From Kappaphycus alvarezii (lineage: Eukaryota; Rhodophyta; Florideophyceae; Gigartinales; Solieriaceae): a DNA stretch of 64,000 nucleotides. The position numbers and the translations under genes are program-made. The stretch is taken from assembly GCA_002205965.3 (NCBI GenBank), contig NADL03000026.1, positions 496,001 through 560,000 on the forward strand, read 5' to 3'. This document shows, piece by piece, positions 1 through 10,759 of this stretch; within the stretch, counting starts at the first letter, position 1; every line of letters begins with the position of its first letter. The notes beneath the pieces were generated by a model that saw only the letters and a program-made list of their open reading frames with translations, made no database searches and was not told the DNA's origin.

Positions 1-527
1 CCATCGGCCCTTGTGTCTGGAGAATTCCCGCAAATATCACTTCCGTCTGAACCGCGCCCTAGCCGCATAAGTCTGAACAAACGAGCAGAAATCGCTCAAA
101 TCGCTCGAAAGGAGATGGAAAGCCGGATCGCCGGGCTCAAAATATGACGTGCCCTACGTCATGCAGTAACACCGTCTAGCGAACGAAGTTAACAACCTGG
201 GGACAAGGTACTGGTATAGCGCGAAACACAGATCAAAAACCGTATAGGTGAATGGCTCGGTCCTTTCGAGGTTTAAGGCGTGCAATATCAACGATAGCTG
301 GTATTTGTTCGAGACCAAGCAAGCATTCCTACTCTTCCCTTTAAATTTGCACAAGTTTAACCGTACTTCACCACCGAACACCCTTTACATGCTTTCATGG
401 TGGGTCTCGATAACATTCAGTCCCAGTTCCGTTCGCCTGACACTTTTGATGTTATGGCTATTGAGATCATTGACGAACGTTATGAACGAGTCACAAGCCC
501 CGAGATGATAGAAGCACGGAAGAGAAG

Positions 528-1328
528 GAGATACGCAGTTTATTGGAACGGGGAACTTTTAAAGTGATTCTCAAGGAAGAAATCCCTCCGGATGGCAATG
601 CACTTCCTGGACGCTTTGTGTTGGCAATTAAGTCAACCGTGGACGGAAAGGTGAAATAGAAGGCGATGTATGTTATCGGAGGGCACAAGGACAAATTGAA
701 GGACCTACTGTTTCATTCATCAGCAACTCTACAGCCCCAATCGGTGCGTTTGTTACTTGCCCTAGCAGCTGCATTCGGATGGAATGTTTGGACTGCGGAT
801 GTCACCCAAGCATATTTGCAGTCTGCCGAACCACTCGCTCGATAGGTGTTTATCGAGAAGCCCGTTCCAGAGTTCGAACTAGATCCGGAACAATGTCCTT
901 AACTTCTACGTTCCCTTTACGGACTTTGTGATGCCGGTGATCTATGGGACACTACCTTAGATAAGCACCACCGTCACGAGCTTGGCATGAAGACATTCAA
1001 GACGGACCCCGCTTTATATTATCTTCTTGAATATGGGTTACTCCAGGGACTCAGTGGAAACTACGTTGAAGACTTTCTGAGATGTGGCAACGAGGAGTTC
1101 AAGGAAGTCTCGAAGAAAACCGATGAGCGCTTCGAGATGGCGGATGATATCCCTTTACCGACCGAGTTCACGGGATTTGAACTCAACCAAGACGAGAATG
1201 GTGACTTTATTATCGACCAAAATGCATATTTAAGGAAATTAGGGTGCTTTTCCGCAGATATATCCTTCAAGTACTTTCGGTCAATGCGCATGAAGCTTGT
1301 CTCGTTATCTAATTCCCGTCTGGACTGA
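528..1328 (+). pseudogene. Copia reverse transcriptase, one frame with nonsense codons
   Basis: One reading frame runs for about 800 bases without any indel but carries three internal stops (near 655, 841 and 898) before the TGA at 1326-1328. The start of the domain reads ALPGRFVLAIKSTVDGK. The first catalytic block is LAAAFGWNVWTADVTQAYLQ, with its aspartate present, followed by a LLRSLYGLCDAGDLW block where copia elements have LLKPLYGL. The active-site YVDD is present as YVED (about 1061-1072), so the first of the two catalytic aspartates is glutamate. This enzyme would have copied element RNA into DNA in the virus-like particle. The stops and the altered active site make it a pseudogene. 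Confidence 0.85.
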
Positions 1329-1589
1329 TTTTTTGAAACCTCACAACTTGCGCAATTTACTGAAAGCATGTTCGATGCACAAAAAGGTTCCTTTATTCGG
1401 AGGATAAGTAGGGATATCAAATATGCGATCGACCATATAGTTCAACTTAAGATGAGGAAACTAGACCGTAACTCCCTGAAGATCATCGGGTTTTCGGACT
1501 CATAATTTGAAAATAATACCGATTTCATCACAGTTAGGGTACATAGTGTTCCTTGGAGATGAAAAAGGAAAGGTCGCGCCCGTCTAGTT

Positions 1590-1990
1590 CAAGTCGTACA
1601 AGTCCAGGTGCGTAATACAGTCGGCAATGTATGGTGAGGTCATTGCTTTCAGTGAAATGTTTGATGTCGCAGTTTCTCTATCCCTGGAACTTGGGACCGT
1701 TTTGGGGAAAGCTGTTCCGGTTAAATTATTTACAGATAGCAAAAGTTTGTTTGATGTTATCTCTAAGGGATCATGAACTTCCGAGAAACGTACCGTGCTA
1801 GACATCGCGACAGCGAGGGAAGGATTCCGGGACGGGGTGAGTGATTTCTGACATCGGTTTCGTTCGGAGTCATAACAATGTTGCAGAAGGATTGACCAGG
1901 GTGATGGGTCAAGCAGTGCTGAGAAAATGTTATAGCCACAGGGCAACTCAATTGGCACCGGATCATTGGATAGTCAGGTCGGAAGGGATA
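1590..1990 (+). pseudogene. Copia RNase H and pol C-terminus, decayed
   Basis: From 1624 a frame reads YGEVIAFSEMFDVAVSLSLE and then KLFTDSKSLFDVISKGS. This is the copia RNase H core, with the aspartate of TDSKSL in place. A TGA interrupts it after KGS (about 1775) and a frame change follows near 1840, after which the DIGFVRSHNNVAEGLTRVM tail continues. RNase H would remove the RNA strand during reverse transcription. Flanking sequence after about 1990 no longer reads as copia. Confidence 0.8.
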
Positions 1991-2010
1991 AACAGATGGT
2001 TGTCTTTATT

Positions 2011-2970
2011 TCACATCTCATTTTGCTCTACCATCTCTCTAACCTCTGCCAATTCGAGGTTAGCAACTTCCTGTCCACCATACATACGCAAGCTATCACT
2101 ACACAAACGGATAGAAAATGTCTCGTCTGGATCTAAAATAATACCCATGTTCGCGTTGACAAGGACGCAATAGTCAACACGATGACCCGAGTTTCCCACT
2201 AACCGAACCAACCACACACCATGTTTCAGACCGCCAATAATTCCAAAGCCACATCCCGTCCTATTTTGGTTGCATTTCACTTCGAAACCTGGTTTTGCGT
2301 AACGCCAGCTTTATACCGAGTCCCTGTACCATTCCTCCCGCCTGTCCAAAGTTGGCTGGCTTCTCGGTTGATTTAAGCATTTTTTTGCTAAATTGAACCC
2401 TGGTTCACCACGAAAGTAGAGGACGCCGTGCAAAATCGAAAACGGAACACGGTCAAGTCTTGCTGTCGGTGTCGTTAGATTGCAGTAATATGGAAAAATG
2501 TACTGCAAAAGAGCTGGATTGGGCTCTCGACTTCCTGGCCCCCTTCCAGTGATGATGCCCACCCGGGATTCTGCTTGCAGAATTTCAGAATGTTCTTAAG
2601 TACAAAATGCTTCGTGCCACCGCCCAGTGCACCACGCCTCAAGTCCCTTCGGACACTAAGGGAACACCCACGAGGTGCCTCATCAATTGATGCATCGAGT
2701 ATCTAGTAGGAAAGGAGACCGGTCTGCCTTCACAACCAGGCGCGGTCAAAGACCGGTGTGCAATCTCAAAGTAACTCATTGCATCATTCACGGATGTCTG
2801 GCATTCGTACCATGTGCCCTTCTGTAACTTTTGGTTCCCAAAATGCATACCCTTTCGAGTAAAACGCCATCAATTTCATATTGTGCCCGGTCAATAACGT
2901 AAACGATATTTTCCCCATTGGTAGCCTGAACAGACGGCGATGCATCAATCAGTGACGCGTGAGAGCCATG
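2011..2970 (-). pseudogene. Unrecognised decayed ORF, probably from a mobile element
   Basis: On the minus strand 2562 down to 2011 is one frame broken by a single TAA near 2310. It reads LLQYIFPYYCNLTTPTARLD, later KHGVWLVRLVGNSGHRVDYC and VLVNANMGIILDPDETFSI, and ends in a leucine- and glutamate-rich stretch before its stop. The composition and the Gly/His/Cys pattern (HGVWLVRL, HRVDYCVLV) look like a real folded domain, perhaps the C-terminus of a transposon protein, possibly protease-like, but I cannot name the family. A further coding-like piece with NIVYVIDRAQYEIDGVLLER lies upstream at about 2860-2930 in another frame, so the ORF probably extended to near 2970 or beyond. It sits next to the copia copy in the opposite strand and is unrelated to it. 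Confidence 0.4.
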
Positions 2971-3423
2971 TGTCTTGAATCACTTGACTGTCCTAGGTTC
3001 ACTTTATCAAATGCTATCTTGTTCTCCTCTCCTCTCCTTATTACTCAAAAATTTCGTACCAAATTATCAGAATATTCTCTCTTCATCCCATGTTACAGGC
3101 TATTGCTATAGCAGTGATTACCATGGATCTTCTTCTATAAAAATGACCAAGCCGTTCTCATTCGGAGGAGGAGATACCGATTTGAACAACAAAGCTTTAA
3201 TCCCAACGCCTGAACCGCAACCCACAGATTGCAACGCTCCTCCCTGGGACCTGGGTAAGTCAATTGCCCCGTCTGTAAGTGATTGTGAAGCTCTCTCGAC
3301 TGTCGATTGCTCCGAGACAACGTCCCTGAAATAACGAGTCGCGGACAGCCGAGCCTGGCGATTACTCCGGGGCCTTTAGTCCTTTAAATAACGCGTGCGC
3401 GGACTTCTGTTATGTTATCTTTT

Positions 3424-3897
3424 CTACTTGGCGCAACTGCATGCACACACACTCACTGCTGGCATCTGCACTGGGCCCGACATCGACAGAGGCACTAGCC
3501 CCGTGTCAGGAAACTGTCCATCTCTATCTTCGTTGGGTGTCATCGGCGTGCCGACCACAGGCGGAGTGGCGGATACGTCTGTGGAATTTGACAGATCTGC
3601 ACGTGCGATTGTCGAGAATCGCGACTTTTTGCGCGAAAGCACGGTGGTAGGATCAGGAGCAAAGCTCCATGCTGTGTCAGCTTGGGCTTGCTGGGCAAGC
3701 CGCCCATTCATCGCGCGAACCATACTCGCAGGAACAAGTACAAGGAACTGAAGGAGGGTCAGTTCAGTCAACCTGGCATCATCCGGAAGATAAGCCGTCG
3801 ATCTGGCGGAAAAGGGTTTGGCGTCGGTGACAAAGCGCGAGCTCATTTGTCCTCTCCCAGGGCAAAATCTGTGACTTGGTATAAGGGGAAGCGTCAA
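3424..3897 (-). CDS. Hypothetical 157-residue ORF, possibly part of the same decayed element
   Basis: An open minus-strand frame of 157 codons, rich in Ser, Thr, Pro and Ala, begins MTLPLIPSHRFCPGRGQMSS and ends in a cysteine-rich VSVCACSCAK. There is no motif I recognise, no signal peptide and no clear membrane segment. It lies upstream of, and in the same orientation as, the decayed ORF at 2011-2970, so it could be the first ORF or gag-like part of the same element. The frame is longer than expected by chance in this GC range, but antisense frames here are also partly open. Function unknown. Confidence 0.25.
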   Translation of the reverse strand: MTLPLIPSHRFCPGRGQMSSRFVTDAKPFSARSTAYLPDDARLTELTLLQFLVLVPASMVRAMNGRLAQQAQADTAWSFAPDPTTVLSRKKSRFSTIARADLSNSTDVSATPPVVGTPMTPNEDRDGQFPDTGLVPLSMSGPVQMPAVSVCACSCAK

Positions 3898-4429
3898 TTA
3901 CAGTGTAATGCCTTATTACACAACGTTTCGGCAGTAGTGCTACACACCGTTGTACGTTAAATACCTGCGAGCTCACGACCTCTCTGCGAGTGATGGGGAG
4001 CCATCATCGAGAAGTATTGCTACGTCTGATTCCGCAGAGTCCGTATCCCTGCCCACGCCACAGCGTCGGGCCTTCTCGCCCAGTAAAAGTTTTACTCATC
4101 TACTTCTCTGCTTGCGTCTATTGCCGTTGACTTATAAGGCTGATTGTACAGTCTTACAACTGCAGCCAGTGGGAGCGGTAATCACGAAAGGTTTATTGCA
4201 AACTGCGTTTATTATCTCCAGCGGTCCGTCGATAATTGTAAAGTATTGACAACCCTATTCACATCGGTAGCGCTATAAATTTCATTATAGCCAAACTTTT
4301 ACAGGTGGTTTTACTGGCCTGCAATACGGGACTGCTCAATCGAAGCACGCTATCATGTTCGGAAAGGGGAAAGCCCAAAAATGAAGGTGAGCCTTTCACA
4401 TCCCGACGCATATCATTGCCATTCATCAG

Positions 4430-5480
4430 CGACCCCGTCATGTGTACCACAACACCGTCTTCCGCAACGACGATGCGCAAAACATAACTCGAAAAAAACC
4501 CGTATGGTGCGACTTCGATACGATTGCTGCAAATATGGCCATCGTATAACTACCTGATACTTCCATCAACGTATCCAAGCAAAATAGAACTGACTGACAC
4601 ATGCAATTGGAAGCCATGTTTGATCTGTTGCTAGAAATACTTACGCCAGACCATCTCGAGCTCAATGACAGACAGAAAATAGAAGTGTGGAAGGCGAAGT
4701 ATGTACGCAACGTCTCGGAGCAGGACCGCAAAGGGCTCACTCCTTACCGCAAAGCAAAAGGTGCGCCTTGCATCTTTGAAGCTCAGCACGTGATTGATAG
4801 TACAACAGAAAACGAAAAAATGTACTGCGCTGTAGGATTCTTCATTAAAGCCATATAATTCTATCACTTCTATGATGTCTTCTGAAACACCAAATATGCC
4901 ATAAGCAAACTATTAGCGTATCCGAAAACTTTTCAATGGGTGAATGAAATTAGATCTGAGCTATTCCCTCGTTCTTTTCTTTCAATAGAGACCACTAAGG
5001 CCAGGAATGAAGTGTTAATTCTTGCCGAAGTATCCAAAAAGACATAAAAAAACGCGGTCTCTCAAGGGATCAAGGGCGCAGGCAGCGCAAAGTTTACCCT
5101 AGAAAAGGCGTCTACAGGCGATTGGCCAGTGGCTTCGCTGCGAAAAGTGCTAAGATCGAATAATAAAGCGAAAATCGGCATAAAAGCAGCGAGGAAGACA
5201 TGGACAAAAGTCATCTCTGACACTAGTATTGCCTCTATTGAGGACACGAAAAATACTGTAAGTCACGGTGGGGAGCAATCAGGAAGGGAATCAAATTTGT
5301 GCAAAGAAGTTGAAGAGCTATAAGCTATAAAGGTTCTTCTTAACGACGATGATGAAGACAACGTATTTTTCGAAAAGGTACTCAAAAAGAAGAGTATGCC
5401 GAAGATACCCAAGGAAGAAAAACAAGAGGAAAAGCTAGAAACTGATAACGGCTGTGGTAGTTTGCTGCGTACTTAGGAAA
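4430..5480 (+). pseudogene. Lysine-rich decayed ORF, possible partner of the neighbouring Harbinger transposase
   Basis: One frame can be followed for about 1 kb with roughly six stops (near 4550, 4598, 4856, 4885, 5045 and 5321) and no indel that I can detect. It includes DHLELNDRQKIEVWKAKYVR, YAISKLLAYPKTFQWVNEIR and a basic stretch LRKVLRSNNKAKIGIKAARK, and ends in an acidic/lysine tail (LNDDDEDNVFFEKVLKKK). The decay is by nonsense substitution, as in the copia copy. It faces the minus-strand transposase at 5690-6170 tail to tail, the same arrangement as the Myb-like and DDE ORFs at 58.9-60.6 kb. That makes a second Harbinger protein a reasonable guess, but no Myb helix is clear and the identity is open. 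Confidence 0.4.
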
Positions 5481-5689
5481 GTCGTTTCACAAGATATCGT
5501 CGGAGGCGGATTAAGCTTCCGGGAACTTTTCTAGTTGGTCCTTTCTGTATCGATACAATGTAAAATAGGCGAGCGCACTGGTGAGAAGATTTTCATACCG
5601 CTCGTCATTGATGCCATAAGAACGTTCTCGGTAGAAGGCAGTAGCCACGTAGGGCTTCTTTGGTATAGGAAATAGCTAGTGGGGACTAT

Positions 5690-6170
5690 TGCGGCGTCAG
5701 GGTTACAATAATTATATTCTTGGTTCCCTTGTGGCCTTTCCTGTTACGCTCTTCCATAATAATGCTGTGGAAAATAGCACAAGCCCGAAAAACAAGGTCC
5801 ATATCATTACTGTACCATATGGTAGAGGTATTAGCCAGAATGTACCACCGATTAAACAAAACGTCATATAACCATTCTGCAGCTTTGCAAAAAGCTTCTT
5901 GCGCCCTCACGAAAAAACTTTTATTTCTTCGTCCATGGTTTACAAATCGTCTTCAGAAAGATACTGAGCGAAGGTTATATTCCGTCGAAGAATATGTAAA
6001 ACAATCGATGACCCTCTCTGCGGTGTGAATCTCCGGTTTAAATGGCGGCCAAATCCGCTATACACATAAGGTGGAAAGGGGTAAGCAATATAGTATTTTC
6101 AAATCGTTCATCGTCCCCAGGAAACCAAATTTAAGATGACATATCCACAGTAGATCATCGCACACGCTCT
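5690..6170 (-). pseudogene. PIF/Harbinger-type transposase remnant (plant_tran family)
   Basis: Read on the minus strand, blocks appear in the order of the plant transposon (PF04827-type) DDE domain. They are FPGDDERFENTILLTPF near 6130, FYIFFDGI*PSLSIFLKTI near 5990 (the family has DGIYP with a K-T-I after it), FFREGA and then QEAFCKAAEWLYDVLFNRW near 5890, and MDLVFRACAIFHSIIMEER near 5780 (family: ACIILHNMIVEDER). Stops replace residues at several places (for example the Tyr of DGIYP) and one frame change lies between FFREGA and QEAFCK. The protein would have cut and pasted the element. Upstream sequence to about 6540 is open but unrecognised. No terminal inverted repeats were found by eye. 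Confidence 0.7.
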
Positions 6171-6549
6171 CAAGACGCAACTCTGGATTTCCGCTTTTAC
6201 CAATTTAACGTCGTCAATCTGCGACATCACTGCGATACGACTGCAATCCTGAGAAACCTAGCGAACCCAGGTGACCAGAGCAACCCAATTTGGCATCCCA
6301 TTTCATTATAAACTTAACATCCTGTACAGTTGGTGTTCGCAGATATTCCTATTCAATTTTTACACACACCGCATGCGCGAATATCCTTCGGTACAGGTTC
6401 AAAGTGCACTCTGAAAGCCGTATCAACTGAGCTAGTGCGATAGAGCCGACCCTTAGGCTCAGTTGGTGAAATTCTGCCACCTGTTTTGGTAGGATGTAGC
6501 TGATTTGTAGATGCAGTCTCGTCTCTTCCAAAAGCACTTGTCAACTTGC

Positions 6550-9500
6550 AAAAATCTGTCGTTTATGCGATGGTAAACTACAAATGGAATTCGAAAGCGC
6601 CTCTCAAACTGTTTCTGAGAGAATATTAGTCACATTCCTCCAGCGGGGGTGTTAAAAGCCGATGAAGTAAGAAAATATGCATCGGTCAGGTTTATTACCT
6701 TCATTTCTCGTCCGCTGTTCCTGTTGGGAGACGGAATGGGCTTCGATTTGCCATGAGGACGCCAACCAAATCTACTTCTCCGTATTCGTCGATCTTTAAG
6801 GGTAAGAATTATAAGAGTTAAAAAGTCGCAGCTCCCTGTGGGAATGGAGGTGGCTCACTGCCAATCGAACTCTCGCCATTCTCCTCGAAGGTGTCTATTT
6901 TGCTTATATTAGTTACATTCGTGGCCAAGATACGGTTCGAGAAGCCCCTCTCTACACAGGGATGAATTGTTATCGTTTCACTATCGACCAATTAATGGTG
7001 AACACATTAGAAGGCATTTATGTCTGTATGGCGCTCCAAAGCTCTTCTAGTTTAGATGCCCTTAATATAGTGCGAAGCTTGGAGGACGAGTGAGGTGCAA
7101 TTGTGGGTTCTTATTGGTACTTAAATGATACATTGAAAAAAAGTTCAGAAATTTTTTAGATGAGAATTAATTTCTTAACAGTAAGGCAGTTGGTTATTGG
7201 CATATTAATTTGATTAGAAGAATTTATCCTGAAAAATTGTTCGATTTGGCAGATTATTTTGGAGCTCTACATTAAGTTTCGTTAATTTTGCGGGATATGT
7301 TTGGTACCTTTCTGAAGAAGGAAGTTTGACGAAAAGGAGATACAAATATTGCAGCACGTATTTCTCTGAAAACAAGCCTACAAATGGCCAGAATTATTCG
7401 TTTGAAATTAGGCTGAGTTTGGCACTTCTGTAGCAGGGTTTATAGAAAGTTTATGATCCATCAAGTTTTTCAATATTATAGTTTCATCCAGCTTCCTTTT
7501 CTTCTCCTTTATGGAGGTTATTTTCGACTTTTTTAGGACATAATTAGCATCGATGCATGTGCATCTTCATCCGTCCCCTTTTTTCTTTTTTACATCTCTA
7601 GCCTGTACTCTAACATTTGTTTTTTCAAGTACATGCTAAGCAACATCGGCTATGCATCAGTCATTCCTCAAGGTTGCAAATCGCGTGTCGTGCTCCGTAG
7701 TTGATTGCACATTTTTAAGTAGGCAACCTGCAGTACTAGAAATTTATCTATCAATGTTTCCGTTGACTCTACGTATGTATTAAATCCTCCAAATAATTCC
7801 GTACTGAAACTGATCGGCGACTTTTTGCTGGTCTGTATAGTGCGCTGCGCTCGATCAATTCGCGAACCAAGCTGAAATTTTTTCCCGGATCTTTAATTTC
7901 TAACATGTATGTCACCTCACAGGTATTGGCTCAATTATTCATGTACTCTCCAGTAAAGGGTCGAAGTATTTTATACTTTGGCTTGAGATGTATGCTGAGT
8001 GATATAAATGCCCCGATGGTTTCATCAGGAGATGATTTGGCCGGAATCATGCTTCCTGACGGAACATTTTGGGAGCATTAATGTTGATGGTATGATTTAT
8101 ATGGATAAAGTTGAAGTAGGTGGAGGTGACCTACGACCACTTCATAGCATGTATGTGTTTGATTCGAATACAGATTTTCCTAACTTTTCCAATTTCAAAC
8201 TGCAATATGTGCCGGTAGCATTAAAAAGGACAATTCTTTATGAATGTTTCAAAACTTCGGTTACAACTTAATTTACTCTGATTAAGTAATTTCCGTTATT
8301 TACTCATTAGTTAAATCTTTAGAAAAATCGATGCTTGTTAAGTTATTGAGGTTACTTACTCTTTATTAAAAAATATTACTAGCAAACATACAGAACCATT
8401 TAGTTAGCTACCTTTTGCCCTTCCACTTATCGTTTCATACACGCACTTACATTTCTGTCAGGTAGTCCAAGCTCAATTTATTTATGAAAAATCGAAGCTT
8501 CTTCGCTCTATAGCACGTAGGAATCGCGTGGGTGTAGTTTTTGAGTAACTTAAGCTTATAGTACCGAAAGTGGTACCTTTTTGCGCTATGTTAACTCTAG
8601 GTTCCTGCCCACAAGAACCGCAAAGTAATGCGTGGTTGTTACTATATTTTTTAACGATTGCTGTTCGCTAAGCCACCTCTTCAATTTATATATTGTCAAA
8701 AAAAGAGAAGTAAGTATAATGTAAATTTTCATGGTTGTATATCAACATGAACAGAAAAGAGGTGCCATTATCAGCAAAATTTCCTTAATTAATCCCTTTC
8801 CAGCCGAGTAGTTTAAGTAATGGGACAAGAAATTTAAATGCAATTCTCAACCTCTCTGTACTGCAACCGGTGGTGCTTATTTTTGTGATATTTTCTTGAT
8901 TTAATTTTATACAAATCTGTGGTCTTCTACCAGCAGGTACTGGACCATTTTAATTTTCGATTTGTTTTTTTTCGGCTTGCCGAGAATTCATGGGGTAAAT
9001 CTTTCTCCGTACCCTTTGCTGGATTAGGCATCGGTAAAGCCCTTGTTGGCGTTTTCCTGTTTAGTAGTTCCAATTAAATCTCTAAATAAAGGTTTCAGTT
9101 TCCCTGTACTGTATAGTAAGTTCATTTCTGTCAATCTTCAACTAAAATTTAACATAGGGCTGTAGACTCACCCAAGTGGGCCATATGGCACGTCGTCCGG
9201 ACTAATCTGATATCAAATTGGGCCTGATATTTTCGCAGGAAACAGCCAATCATCGGCCAGTTGTCTACCTAGCTAATCTCTAACTTGGATATTTGTTTCT
9301 TGGCTGAAGTATAATTTCCTTAGCGGACCATCGTAGGTATTTCTAACCTCGCTGACAATTATTTGTACCAAAACAACCACAAGAGTCCTCGAGTAAACAG
9401 AGACCCTGTGTTTGGTCTGAACTTGACTCCCAAATTTCGCTACTGCAACTAAGTACCAACAGCAAATTACGCTCTAGCTATGTTTATACGCCTGTGTCCC

Positions 9501-10250
9501 CCCTATTTTCCCTTCTATATCCCATAATATATCACTTATTTATCTTTCGATTTTGATACTTACTCACCCTTGACTCCCAGGACTCTGGCGTCTACATACT
9601 GATGAGAACGTCTAGTTTTACGTCGTTGACAACACCTTTACTTCCGGAGGACCTATCCAGCGCCGCTGATCTATCTTTACATTGCTTCTTGCCTCTTTTA
9701 CTCCCCAAGTGTCCCTGGTTCTTTCGATTTAACTCTTCGCAAGATTGTAGCATTCCGCGGGTTTCGATCCGGCCTTATAAAATGGAGGAATAATTATTCC
9801 TTCCACTCGTCCAAAGAATCACCTCCACTATACCAACTTAACATCTCCTCGCTATCGGCGATCCGTGCTACTGCATCGAACGGTGGTTACAGAGAAAGAG
9901 GTACAGCGAAAAACTTGTGGGTCTTTGTCTGTGTTTGTGGTTTTTCTCATAGCCCGAGGGAATCCCGAAACTCGAACAAAACAACTGCGCACCGCGAATA
10001 TTCCTATACAAATGGCCTCAACTGCTGAGGTCCAATACAAAAATTTCAGCAAAGACGTTGCTTTTCAGTCAAATAATTGCATTCGTGCATATGCGCATAG
10101 TCGAGATCTGAATATGCAGTGATCAAAAATTCAATGTTCATGTATTTATTTCAATTATCTTTACCAAAAATGATACACTTGACACATGTGTCAATCTAAT
10201 TGAATACTGACATCATTCACCAGATATCATCATTTTTTAATTACATACTC
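6550..10250. other. AT-rich gene-free block
   Basis: About 3.7 kb of AT-rich DNA with stops in all frames. The longest open piece (8008-8271, plus, 87 codons) has no recognisable motif and I do not call it a gene. The block holds one copy of a dispersed repeat (8965-9150, listed separately). A GC-richer stretch at about 9840-10110 has an 85-codon open frame of unknown nature. Confidence 0.6.
8965..9150 (+). repeat. Dispersed repeat, copy 1
   Basis: The segment starting TTCGGCTTGCCGA and running through CCCTTTGCTG, TAGGCATCG, AAGCCCTTG and CCAATTAAA aligns with the reverse complement of 22745-22925 over about 170 bases, with scattered mismatches and short gaps. The match was made by eye. Its nature (old transposon end or coding fragment) is unknown. 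Confidence 0.7.
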
Positions 10251-10267
10251 ATTTACAGATCCGGACG

Positions 10268-10500
10268 GTGCCTCCGAATCGGTCCATTGTCTGTGGCGTC
10301 GCTACAGCATCCCCATTCATGAGGTCTTCACTCACAAAAGCGACGCAGGTCTTTGGTATGGGTGCAGCCCTCACGCTCCGCTGTAAGGTCAATACTACTC
10401 AAAACGAGCTTCCACTGGGCCTAATGTCCACTTGCCACCCCTTCCATGACCCGGGCTTCCGATTCCAGTCCTTTCAAAGCGATTGCAGTGGACGCTAGTG
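10268..10500 (+). mobile_element. Non-LTR retrotransposon C-terminal fragment
   Basis: A 76-codon frame reads NRSIVCGVATASPF, then SLTKATQVFGMGAALTLRCK and DPGFRFQSFQSD. It aligns with the LINE copy at 55845-56800 (KRSIVCDVSNVSP, TKATQISTGGAA, NPDFRIQPFTLD), and a block of about 20 bases around CGGTCCATTGTCTGTG is nearly identical. In that family the block is the end of a restriction-like endonuclease (the Asp of the D-V-S-V-S-P type motif, here Gly) plus the tail domain. It is an isolated fragment in AT-rich DNA. Confidence 0.65.
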
Positions 10501-10759
10501 GATGACGTCGACTTCGTTGAATGTAATAGATCTCCAGGTTGAGCAAACAATTGGGAAGGGATCTCAAGTTCACGATTCTGTTCCAGAAAAGATCTCATTT
10601 TTGCTTGACCTTGAAGGAACTGGGTTCTACTCCTCATTATGAGATACCTCGTAAGCGTCCTAAGATTGGAAAAAAACTTTCTGACGCCAAATTGAAAATC
10701 GTTTTGACACTCATTCTAAAAATTACGATCTTTTTTCAATTTTTAGATTGATACGTCAC

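Larger units (their letters stand above)
1..1990 (+). mobile_element. Decayed Ty1/copia retrotransposon pol (integrase end, RT, RNase H)
   Basis: The plus strand reads in order as the end of a copia integrase, a reverse transcriptase and an RNase H. Around 195-290 the pieces PGDKVLV and NRIGEWLGPFEV match the C-terminal part of copia-type integrases. RT follows at 528-1328 and RNase H at about 1590-1990, ending in a DIGFVRSHNNVAEGLTRVM block at 1845-1905 that is typical of the pol C-terminus. The left part of the element lies outside the window and no LTR is visible on the right. Several in-frame stops and a few frame changes show that the copy is dead. Assignment to copia rests on order and motifs that I recognise. 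The exact clade cannot be told from here. Confidence 0.85.

Noticed and set aside
8008-8271. 87-codon open frame in the AT-rich block
   Set aside because: No motif, and no support from neighbours. An equally open stretch overlaps in another frame.
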